Assembly: GCA_001771735.1 (NCBI GenBank)
Contig: MEUM01000114.1
Span: 9,650-14,702 of the forward strand
Source: Caldifarciminota bacterium RBG_13_43_14
GTDB taxonomy: Bacteria; Hydrothermota; Tepidihabitantia; SM23-42
Reading direction: 5' to 3'
Length of the DNA: 5,053 nucleotides
The stretch's first letter is position 1. Every line of letters starts with the position of its first letter. Under the pieces are notes generated by a model. It had not been told where the DNA came from and did no database searches. It saw nothing but the letters and a program-made list of their open reading frames with translations. Made by a program: the position numbers and the translations under genes. This document shows, in pieces, positions 1 through 5,053 of this stretch.

Positions 1-1
1 A

Positions 2-469
2 AAAGCTGCCTTGGAGAATTTCAAAGGTGTACAACGGCGTATCGAACTGGTGGGGATTGCCAGCAAGGTAATGATATTTGATGATTATGGCCATCATCCG
101 ACTGAAATCGCGGTAACGCTACAGACGATTAGAGAAAGATACCCCAAGAAACGTATTATATCAATTTTCCAACCCCATCGTTACACTCGCACGTATCATT
201 TATTTGATAATTTTGCGATCGCTTTTATCAATGCCGATATAGTGCTGGTTACAGATATTTATCCAGCGCATGAAATTCCGATCGCTGGCGTGAGCGGGGA
301 AGCATTAGTGCGGAGGATCAGTCGGGAACAAGATGCTGTTTATTATGTTCCCTTAAATGAGGTTGTTAAATTTGTTTCAAAAAGGATCAAAGCCGATGAT
401 ATTATCGTGATTCAGGGTGCTGGTGATATAAACAGGATCGCCGGTCAACTCTTAAGGGAATTAAAATGA
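2..469 (+). CDS. murC: UDP-N-acetylmuramate--L-alanine ligase, C-terminal part (5' end outside window)
   Basis: MurC is the cytoplasmic ATP-dependent ligase that adds L-alanine to UDP-MurNAc, the first amino acid of the peptidoglycan stem peptide. Only the last 155 codons are present. The frame is open to the window edge (Lys-Ala-Ala before Leu-Glu-Asn), so the TTG at 11 is an internal codon and not a start. The visible part is the C-terminal Mur-ligase domain. It begins with the FKGVQRR segment, followed by the family hallmark DDYGHHPTEI (fragment residues 27-36) and FQPHRYTRT (56-64), then DIYPAHE and GVSGEAL. These match MurC rather than MurD, MurE or MurF. The N-terminal UDP-binding and central ATP-binding domains lie upstream of the window. 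The reading frame is intact to a TGA that overlaps the murB start (ATGA), so translational coupling is likely. The identity is secure. Confidence 0.95.
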   Translation, partial: KAALENFKGVQRRIELVGIASKVMIFDDYGHHPTEIAVTLQTIRERYPKKRIISIFQPHRYTRTYHLFDNFAIAFINADIVLVTDIYPAHEIPIAGVSGEALVRRISREQDAVYYVPLNEVVKFVSKRIKADDIIVIQGAGDINRIAGQLLRELK

Positions 470-1347
470 AAGTACTTTCAAGAATAAAAGGAATCGATTA
501 TTACCATGATGAGCCAATGGCGCGTCATACATCATTCCGGATCGGTGGTAAAGCGCGTTATTATTTGAAAGTCCATTCTTACCAGGCTTTGAAAAGCGCA
601 GTGAAATGGTTAAAGGCCAGCCGGATACGTTTTTTTGTCATTGGAGCCGGGACTAACATCCTGGTAAATGATCATGGGTTCAACGGCGCAGTAATACAAT
701 TAACCGGTACCTTTACTAAGATCAAGCAGGACGGCGACCATTTCATTTGTGGAAGTGCGTTGCGGATTAACAAAATGATCGAGAAAGGTGTGCTTCTTGG
801 TTATGGTGGTGCTGAATTTCTTGCCGGCATCCCGGGGACAATCGGTGGCGGCATCAAAGGCAATGCAGGCGCGTTTGGATGTTCATTCGCTGATATCGTA
901 GATTCGGTTTCAGTCTTAACGCCGGATAACAAAATAAGAATATTGATTCGAAAGCAGATCGGCTTCAGATATCGCGGATCCAGAATACCGGATACAAATA
1001 TTATACTGAGTGCGCGTTTGTATCTGAAACGGAAAGCAAGGGGATTGATAAAAAAAGAGGTGATCCGTGTTATCGCTTATCGCCGGGACCGGCAACCGCA
1101 AGAATGGTCAGCTGGTTCGTTCTTCAAAAACCCTGCCGGCAACCCGGCTGGACAATTGATCGATGAATGTGGATTTAAAGGCAGCTGTGTAGGGGACGCG
1201 CAGGTCAGTAAGAAACATGCTAATTTCATCATTAATCGTGGTTGCGCGACGGCTAATGATGTTATGAAACTTGCTGCGATTATCAAGAGCGGGGTGTTTA
1301 AAAAAACCGGCATTAAATTACAAATGGAGGTTAGAATATTAAAGTGA
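466..1347 (+). CDS. murB: UDP-N-acetylenolpyruvoylglucosamine reductase MurB
   Basis: MurB is a cytoplasmic FAD enzyme that uses NADPH to reduce UDP-GlcNAc-enolpyruvate to UDP-MurNAc, the step before MurC. The 293-residue protein is full length for the shorter type II MurB class. Visible in order: HTSFRIGGKA (residues 21-30) and VIGAGTNILVND (58-69) in the FAD-binding region; EFLAGIPGTIGG with NAGAFG (117-138), a core FAD-binding signature; YRGS (169-172), matching the conserved YRxS; SAGSFFKNP (215-223), where Ser218 aligns with the proton-donating serine; AGQLID, GDAQVSKKHANF; and the C-terminal MEVRIL, where Glu288 aligns with the catalytic glutamate. The ATG start overlaps the murC stop by four bases, with AAGGGA at 454-459 as a plausible ribosome binding site. 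The stop overlaps the next start as GTGA. Small departures from consensus, such as GAGTN for GGGSN, look like ordinary divergence. Confidence 0.96.
   Translation: MKVLSRIKGIDYYHDEPMARHTSFRIGGKARYYLKVHSYQALKSAVKWLKASRIRFFVIGAGTNILVNDHGFNGAVIQLTGTFTKIKQDGDHFICGSALRINKMIEKGVLLGYGGAEFLAGIPGTIGGGIKGNAGAFGCSFADIVDSVSVLTPDNKIRILIRKQIGFRYRGSRIPDTNIILSARLYLKRKARGLIKKEVIRVIAYRRDRQPQEWSAGSFFKNPAGNPAGQLIDECGFKGSCVGDAQVSKKHANFIINRGCATANDVMKLAAIIKSGVFKKTGIKLQMEVRILK
1326..1330 (+). promoter_or_regulatory. Ribosome binding site of the ftsQ-like gene
   Basis: GGAGG lies inside the end of murB. It is 13 bases from the GTG at 1344, longer than the other spacers in this window (5 bases for ftsA, ftsZ and trxB). 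An in-frame TAG at 1332-1334 limits the start choices. The only alternative is an ATT at 1338, spaced 7 bases, which would add two residues (Met-Lys). GTG at 1344 is preferred because ATT starts are rare. Confidence 0.5.
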
Positions 1348-1676
1348 TAACGATCATAGTATTGTTACTTGCCGGTACGATAATCATTTTGAGATTGTCC
1401 CGACATCGGGAAAAATGTATATTGCTCGAAGAAGTCATTCCTGATGCAAGTATCATTGATCAAGAAGAAGGTATCATCGAGTATAACGGAATTCGTTTCA
1501 TTCTGGGGGTAAATAATTTAGAACTCCGGAAGCGTTTAATCGATTCGCTCGAGCTTTTCAATCTCAGTGGATCGTTCACGGTGGATTTGAAATTTGATAA
1601 TCAAATTATAATTAGAAAGGAATCCGGCCTGAACAATGGTTCGGATGAGAATGGTACATCCTTAAGGAGGAATTAA
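1344..1676 (+). CDS. Short single-span membrane protein in the ftsQ position, probable POTRA-less FtsQ
   Basis: This 110-residue protein sits exactly where ftsQ is expected, between murB and ftsA. What is seen: a hydrophobic segment at residues 2-18 (ITIIVLLLAG then TIIILRL), a basic stretch RLSRHREK, an acidic linker, and a predicted mixed alpha/beta module at about 43-92. The module contains IEYNGIRFILG, a helix-like ELRKRLIDSLELF, and a final strand pair TVDLKFDNQIIIRK. That order resembles the last part of the FtsQ beta domain, where a strand with a Gly precedes a helix and an 'IDLR...vvvr' strand. FtsQ is normally about 250 residues with a POTRA domain after the membrane span; here POTRA and the first part of the beta domain have no counterpart. 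The hydrophilic tail (94-110) is coded over the ftsA ribosome binding site. The GTG start overlaps the murB stop, and the TAA overlaps the ftsA ATG by one base. The frame is intact, so this looks like a small functional gene and not a remnant. FtsQ assignment is an inference from position plus weak similarity; an unrelated small membrane protein is possible. Confidence 0.6.
   Translation: MITIIVLLLAGTIIILRLSRHREKCILLEEVIPDASIIDQEEGIIEYNGIRFILGVNNLELRKRLIDSLELFNLSGSFTVDLKFDNQIIIRKESGLNNGSDENGTSLRRN
1664..1670 (+). promoter_or_regulatory. Ribosome binding site of ftsA
   Basis: AAGGAGG lies five bases before the ATG at 1676, within the last codons of the ftsQ-like gene. This strong site fixes the ftsA start and suggests coupled translation across the TAATG junction. 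Confidence 0.85.
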
Positions 1677-2908
1677 TGCCAAGAAAAGAAAAAATCGTTG
1701 GCATCGATTTGGGGACAACAAAAGTAGCGGCAATTATTGCTGAAGTGATTGAGAACGATCTGAAAGTAGTAGGGGTTGGATCGACTCCTTCCAATGGATT
1801 GAAGCGGGGAGTTATCATTAATCTTGAAAAAGCAGTTGATTCGATCAATAGAGCGGTCGATGAGGCATGTCGTATGGCCGGTTTTAAGATCGATTCCTGC
1901 TATGCTGGTATTTCTGGTTCCCATATCGAAAGCGTTAATGCCCACGCAATGATCGCAGCTTCGCGCATTGGTGGTGTTATCACAAAACGTGATATTGAGC
2001 GCGTGACCGAACAGGCAAGGGCGATCGCGCTTCCCCTGGATCGCGAGATTATTCATGCCCTGCCGATCGAATACACGGTTGATACCGAAAAAGGCATAAA
2101 AGACCCGGTCGGAATGAGCGGAGTCAAATTGGAGGCTGATGTTCATATCGTGACCGCGGCGATCACTTCCGCTCAGAACATATATACAGCTCTGGAAAAA
2201 GCTGGACTTAAGGTAAAGGATCTCGTATTACAACCCCTGGCATCATCTTATTCAGTACTGCAGTCAGATGAAACAGATCTTGGAGTATGCCTGCTTGATA
2301 TCGGTGGCGGGACAACTGACCTGGCAATCTTTTATGATGGTGCAATAAGGCATACCGAGGTTATCGCTTTGGGTGGTGAATACATCACCAATGACATTGC
2401 GATTGGCATAAGAACACCTTATAAGCAGGCTGAGATGATCAAAAAGAAATACTCCACCCTATCAATATCCCCAGAAGAACGAAAAGATGAGATCATAGTT
2501 CCGGGTATCGGTGGCCGTGACGAAAGGAAGATCTCAAAAGAAACGCTTTATTCAATCGTAAGCCCACGGGTCGAAGAAATTCTAATGATCACCAGCAAAG
2601 CAATAAAACGCAGTGGTTTCGCCGATGTGCTGGCAGCAGGGGTTGTGATCACGGGCGGTACAGCACGGCTCAATGGTTTGGCGGTCGTAGCTGAGGAGAT
2701 ATTCAATTTGCCGGTGAAGATCGGTATTCCCAAAAGAATAGGTGGTCTGACCGATATAATTCTTGATCCGATATATGCAACCGGGGTTGGTTTGATCCTG
2801 TACGGTCATGAGAAAAAGAATCAAACGTTATTGCCTCGAGGTAAAGGTACAGGAATATTTGAAGCATTAAGGAAACGTTTTGACGAATGGTTGGCAAAAT
2901 ATTTCTAA
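1676..2908 (+). CDS. ftsA: Cell division protein FtsA
   Basis: FtsA is the actin-like ATPase that anchors FtsZ filaments to the inner face of the cytoplasmic membrane and recruits later divisome proteins. The 410 residues match the usual family length. Visible: the phosphate-1 motif GIDLGTTKVA (residues 9-18); the FtsA-specific 1C (SHS2) region at about 75-170, including YAGISGSHI, ITKRDIERV and HALPIEYTVD; the phosphate-2 motif LLDIGGGTTDLAIF (206-219); GGEYITNDIA (233-242), the start of the distal lobe; the adenosine motif GVVITGGTARLNG (322-334); and DPIYATGVGL near the end of the fold. After a short linker, residues 393-410 (GIFEALRKRFDEWLAKYF) form an amphipathic helix, the expected membrane-targeting sequence. 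All key motifs are intact. The gene overlaps the upstream gene by one base and lies 17 bases before ftsZ, the standard pairing of these partners. Confidence 0.97.
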   Translation: MPRKEKIVGIDLGTTKVAAIIAEVIENDLKVVGVGSTPSNGLKRGVIINLEKAVDSINRAVDEACRMAGFKIDSCYAGISGSHIESVNAHAMIAASRIGGVITKRDIERVTEQARAIALPLDREIIHALPIEYTVDTEKGIKDPVGMSGVKLEADVHIVTAAITSAQNIYTALEKAGLKVKDLVLQPLASSYSVLQSDETDLGVCLLDIGGGTTDLAIFYDGAIRHTEVIALGGEYITNDIAIGIRTPYKQAEMIKKKYSTLSISPEERKDEIIVPGIGGRDERKISKETLYSIVSPRVEEILMITSKAIKRSGFADVLAAGVVITGGTARLNGLAVVAEEIFNLPVKIGIPKRIGGLTDIILDPIYATGVGLILYGHEKKNQTLLPRGKGTGIFEALRKRFDEWLAKYF

Positions 2909-2911
2909 AAT

Positions 2912-2920
2912 AAAGGAGGT
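2912..2920 (+). promoter_or_regulatory. Very strong ribosome binding site of ftsZ
   Basis: AAAGGAGGT, nine bases able to pair with the 16S anti-Shine-Dalgarno tail, sits five bases before the ATG at 2926. It almost fills the 17-base ftsA-ftsZ gap. It is the best such site in the window, in keeping with FtsZ usually being made in large excess over FtsA. Confidence 0.85.
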
Positions 2921-2925
2921 TAAGT

Positions 2926-4035
2926 ATGCTGGAATTAGTTCAGGAACCAAAATACCTGGCTAAAATCAAGATGGTCGGTGTCGGTGGCGCGGGCTGCAAT
3001 ACTATTAACTATGCCCATGGTTTTGGGATTGAGGGTGTGGAATGTATAGCCGCTAATACAGATGCACAGGTTCTAAAGCTCAGTATGGCGCCGGAAAAAC
3101 TACAAATCGGTCAGAACTTAACTCAAGGGTTAGGCGCGGGCGGCGATCCAGAAATTGGGCGCAAGGCAGCCGAAGAATCTCGCGAATGGGTACGGGATGT
3201 ATTGAAGGATGCCGATATGGTTTTTATCACCTGCGGCGAAGGCGGTGGCACTGGTACTGGCGCTTCACCGGTGATAGCTGAGGAGGCGAAGAAAGCCGGG
3301 GCACTGGTCGTCGCTATTGTTACCACACCCTTTGACTATGAAGGTGTTTGGCGCATGTCCAATGCAGATAAAGGCATTGAGGATCTTCGCGAACATGTTG
3401 ATACCCTGATCGTAATCCCCAATCAAAAGCTGGTTTCACTTGCATCCAAAGAACAGACGATCGTTGAATCATTCCGCTTTGGAAATATGGTGCTATTCAA
3501 TGCCCTAAAAGGTGTTGCTGAAATGATAACCAAACCAGGGCTGATAAATCTTGATTTTGCCGATATTAGAACCATAATGATCGAAAAGGGGACGGCGGTA
3601 ATTGGCCTGGGTATTGCTGAGGGTGAAAACCGATCGATACAGGCCGCTCAGCAGGCAATCGCTTCGCCATTACTGGATGATGTTTCGATCAAGGGGGCAC
3701 GGGGATTACTTATTAATATCAGCGGCGGAGAGGATCTTACCCTGGCTGAGACTAATGAAGCGGCATCTTTGATTGTAGGTGAAGCCGCGGGCGAGCCCAA
3801 GGTTATAACTGGTGTAGTAGTTGATGAAACGCTTGGCAATAAGGTTAAGGTAATGGTTGTTGCGACCGGTATTCATGAAAAACTCCGTGACGAAGTAATT
3901 GATATGGCGACCAAACGGGAGAATCTCGACTTCCCAACATTCAAACGTCGCGAGATCAAAAAAGAATCAAAAGGAAGCATCATAAATGACAATGATCTTG
4001 AGGTTCCAACATTCTTGAGGAGGCAGATCGATTGA
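2926..4035 (+). CDS. ftsZ: Cell division GTPase FtsZ with two C-terminal peptide motifs
   Basis: FtsZ is the tubulin-like GTPase that polymerises into the cytoplasmic Z-ring. The 369 residues are near the usual size. Visible: VGVGGAGCNT (17-26); NTDAQVL (44-50); IGQNLTQGLGAGGDPEIG (61-78); the tubulin signature GGGTGTG (106-112); TPFDYEG with Arg143, which contacts the gamma-phosphate in the family; Phe183 and Asn187 at the guanine-binding position; and the catalytic T7 loop NLDFAD (Asn208, Asp210, Asp213). The globular core ends near Gly315. Only 53 residues follow. They contain LDFPTFKRR (334-342) and, at the extreme end, LEVPTFLRRQID (358-369), both resembling the conserved C-terminal peptide that binds FtsA and other partners. 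Normally there is one, after a longer disordered linker. Met188 replaces a usually polar Asn/Asp next to the base-binding residue. The start is fixed by the strong ribosome binding site and by the close fit to the family's N-terminus. Confidence 0.98.
   Translation: MLELVQEPKYLAKIKMVGVGGAGCNTINYAHGFGIEGVECIAANTDAQVLKLSMAPEKLQIGQNLTQGLGAGGDPEIGRKAAEESREWVRDVLKDADMVFITCGEGGGTGTGASPVIAEEAKKAGALVVAIVTTPFDYEGVWRMSNADKGIEDLREHVDTLIVIPNQKLVSLASKEQTIVESFRFGNMVLFNALKGVAEMITKPGLINLDFADIRTIMIEKGTAVIGLGIAEGENRSIQAAQQAIASPLLDDVSIKGARGLLINISGGEDLTLAETNEAASLIVGEAAGEPKVITGVVVDETLGNKVKVMVVATGIHEKLRDEVIDMATKRENLDFPTFKRREIKKESKGSIINDNDLEVPTFLRRQID
3925..4023 (+). other. Tandem FtsZ C-terminal peptide motifs
   Basis: Codons 334-342 (3925-3951) encode LDFPTFKRR and codons 358-366 (3997-4023) encode LEVPTFLRR, six of nine residues identical, with start points 72 bases apart. 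The shared Pro-Thr-Phe uses identical codons (CCAACATTC at 3934-3942 and 4006-4014), while the flanking codons differ, including different arginine codons. This fits either an old duplication or convergence. The terminal copy is the canonical one; the internal copy has Lys in place of the conserved Leu before Arg-Arg. Confidence 0.75.
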
Positions 4036-4049
4036 ATAAGAGCAGATAG

Positions 4050-4079
4050 TTGATTGCCGAATAAAATTGAATATATTAA
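4050..4079 (+). promoter_or_regulatory. Possible weak promoter for the reductase gene
   Basis: TTGATT (4050-4055) and TATTAA (4074-4079), 18 bases apart, loosely resemble -35 and -10 boxes in the AT-rich gap before the reductase gene. The match is poor and AT-rich DNA yields such pairs by chance. The -10 candidate falls inside the palindrome at 4061-4086, which would suit a regulated start. Read-through from ftsZ is equally possible. Confidence 0.25.
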
Positions 4080-4086
4080 ATTTTAT
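4061..4086. repeat. 26-base near-perfect AT palindrome (operator candidate)
   Basis: ATAAAATT (4061-4068) is the exact reverse complement of AATTTTAT (4079-4086). Between them AATATATT (4070-4077) is itself a palindrome on the same centre (4073/4074). Twelve of thirteen possible base pairs match; only G4069/A4078 breaks the symmetry. It lies in the ftsZ-reductase gap, 20 bases before the ATG. The stem has no GC pair and is not followed by a T-run, which argues against an intrinsic terminator. Binding by a dimeric regulator is the simplest reading but is unproven. Confidence 0.6.
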
Positions 4087-4095
4087 CGGGATCGC

Positions 4096-4101
4096 GAGGA
4101 G
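4096..4101 (+). promoter_or_regulatory. Ribosome binding site of the reductase gene
   Basis: GAGGAG lies five bases before the ATG at 4107 and supports that start; the protein N-terminus then begins directly with the FAD-binding strand, as is usual in this family. Confidence 0.75.
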
Positions 4102-4106
4102 TTGTA

Positions 4107-5027
4107 ATGGGTGATGAACTTTTTATTATCGGCGCGGGTCCGGCCGGTTTAACGGCTGGTATTTATGGAGCGCGGGCTGGTTTTGACGTTACGATTCTTG
4201 AAAAGGCAATGCCCGGCGGCTATATGGGAACGGTTGACTACATTGAAAATTATCCGGGATTTCCAGAGGGGATACGCGGTTTTGATCTGGCTGAACTAAT
4301 GAAAAAACAAGCACAACGTTTCAATGTTAAAATAGTAGGAACTGAGGTGACCGCGCTCGACCGTGATGGCGAGACAATGAATATAAGAACTGACTCGACC
4401 GGGTTTCAATCATCAGCGGTCATAATTACTACGGGTACATCACCAAAAAAGCTTGGAGTGAAGGGTGAAGATGAATTGCGGGGACGGGGTATTTCCTATT
4501 GTGCGACCTGCGATGGTCCATTATTCAAGAATAAAAAGGTTGCGGTTATCGGCTGCGGCAATTCGGGATTGCAGGAAGGCAGATTCCTGCTGAATTTCGT
4601 TGACTCGGTTGTTTTTGTTGAGATTCTACCGACAATAACCGCTGAAGCGATACTGCAGCATGCCTTTGATGGTGAAACCCGGGCGAAATTCCTATTGCTG
4701 CATCAACTGATAAGCATTAATGGTGGTCAACGAGTTGAATCGATAACAGTTAAAGATCTTGATACCGGCAAAGATAATAATATCGAAGTTAATGGTGTTT
4801 TTATATATGCCGGATTAGTGCCGGCTTCAGGATTTTTAAAAGGTTTTGTTGACCTTGATCAACATGGTTATGTTATCACTGATCATGAACTTCAAACATC
4901 AGTCCCCGGTGTCTTTGCGGCTGGCGATATACGCTCGGGAAGCAGGCGCCAGGTCATTACTGCCTGCGGACAGGGAGCAGAAGCTGCCCTTAATGCATAT
5001 CATTATGTAGAAAAAATGTGCAATTGA
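4107..5027 (+). CDS. Thioredoxin-reductase-like flavoprotein with atypical pyridine-nucleotide site
   Basis: This is a 306-residue, full-length member of the low-molecular-weight thioredoxin reductase family. These cytoplasmic FAD enzymes pass electrons from a reduced cofactor through FAD and a CxxC disulfide to thioredoxin. Visible: the FAD motif GAGPAG (9-14); GGYMGT and IENYPGFPEGI (37-56); ITTGTSPKKLGVKGE (107-121); the redox pair Cys132-Ala-Thr-Cys135 in YCATCDGPLF; a second Rossmann motif GCGNSG (149-154); and the C-terminal FAD motif AAGDIR with RQVITACGQG (271-290). The CxxC, FAD sites and hinge are intact, so disulfide reductase activity is likely. The second nucleotide site is unusual: GCGNSG replaces the typical GGGDSA, and the HRRxxxR motif that holds the NADPH 2'-phosphate is absent, with VEILPTI (171-177) in its place. 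NADH or a non-pyridine donor is therefore plausible. Extra cysteines occur at 150, 288 and 305. It lies 71 bases after ftsZ on the same strand; a role in division is not implied. trxB is the nearest name, but the electron donor and partner are unproven. Confidence 0.85.
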   Translation: MGDELFIIGAGPAGLTAGIYGARAGFDVTILEKAMPGGYMGTVDYIENYPGFPEGIRGFDLAELMKKQAQRFNVKIVGTEVTALDRDGETMNIRTDSTGFQSSAVIITTGTSPKKLGVKGEDELRGRGISYCATCDGPLFKNKKVAVIGCGNSGLQEGRFLLNFVDSVVFVEILPTITAEAILQHAFDGETRAKFLLLHQLISINGGQRVESITVKDLDTGKDNNIEVNGVFIYAGLVPASGFLKGFVDLDQHGYVITDHELQTSVPGVFAAGDIRSGSRRQVITACGQGAEAALNAYHYVEKMCN

Positions 5028-5053
5028 TTTAATCCGCATATTTAACCTATAAA

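Noticed and set aside
11..13. TTG as a start codon for the first gene
   Set aside because: The frame continues open to the window edge with Lys-Ala-Ala-Leu-Glu, matching the interior of MurC, so this is simply an internal leucine.
916..1313. Two minus-strand open frames of 61 and 78 codons inside murB
   Set aside because: Both are opposite conserved MurB motifs and show no domain or family feature; they are explained as shadows of murB.
1344..1676. The ftsQ-like gene as a decayed pseudogene
   Set aside because: The frame is uninterrupted, starts and stops overlap the neighbours precisely, and a hydrophobic span plus a patterned module are kept. Nothing resembling lost coding sequence lies around it.
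1673..2146. A 157-residue open frame on the minus strand opposite the start of ftsA
   Set aside because: It lies wholly antisense to conserved ftsA and the ftsQ-like tail, has no recognisable motif, is rich in Asn, Cys and His as shadow frames often are, and would collide with the ftsA reading frame.
2548..2897. Three overlapping minus-strand open frames opposite the 3' half of ftsA
   Set aside because: They overlap one another and the conserved ATPase motifs of FtsA, with no recognisable product.
3123..3839. Minus-strand open frames within ftsZ (3123-3326 and 3648-3839)
   Set aside because: Their low-complexity Ser/Pro/Ala-rich products are typical of the complement of conserved Gly/Ala-rich coding sequence.
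4061..4086. The AT palindrome as an intrinsic terminator after ftsZ
   Set aside because: The stem contains no GC pair and no T-run follows it; GGGATCGCGAGGAG follows instead. Stable termination is unlikely.
1..5053. Mobile elements, CRISPR arrays, tRNA or other RNA genes
   Set aside because: Reading both strands shows no transposase, terminal repeats, regularly spaced repeats or tRNA-like fold; nearly every base is in a conserved coding gene.

Overview
The window is a compact, all plus-strand block from the 3' part of a bacterial division and cell-wall (dcw) cluster. The order is murC (C-terminal part only, cut by the window start), murB, a very short gene in the ftsQ position, ftsA, ftsZ, then after a 71-base gap a thioredoxin-reductase-like flavoprotein gene. 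No tRNA, rRNA, mobile element, CRISPR array or integration signature is visible. No stretch longer than 71 bases lacks a gene.

The organism is a peptidoglycan-making bacterium with FtsA/FtsZ division and strong AGGAGG-type ribosome binding sites. GC content is moderate (mid-40s percent by eye). The proteins are clearly recognisable but divergent from model species, and ddl is absent between murB and ftsQ. This would fit an uncultured or deep-branching phylum (WOR-3/Stahlbacteria-like lineages are a guess only). The sequence itself does not settle taxonomy.

Layout: positions 2-1347 hold the last steps of UDP-MurNAc-peptide precursor synthesis (MurC, MurB). Positions 1344-1676 hold a 110-residue single-span protein that looks like FtsQ stripped of its POTRA domain. 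Positions 1676-4035 hold FtsA and FtsZ, the membrane tether and the cytoskeletal GTPase of the division ring. murC/murB overlap by ATGA, murB/ftsQ-like by GTGA, and ftsQ-like/ftsA by one base (TAATG). ftsA and ftsZ are 17 bases apart. This indicates one translationally coupled operon linking precursor supply to divisome assembly.

Points worth following up: (1) the miniature FtsQ, which keeps the segment corresponding to the FtsB-binding end of the beta domain; (2) two tandem copies of the conserved C-terminal FtsZ peptide, an internal LDFPTFKRR and a terminal LEVPTFLRR; (3) a 26-base near-perfect AT-only palindrome between ftsZ and the reductase gene, overlapping a possible promoter; (4) a reductase whose nucleotide-binding domain lacks the NADPH motifs and carries NADH-like features instead. 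I see no wholly new multi-gene system; the novelty lies in these deviations within a conserved cluster.
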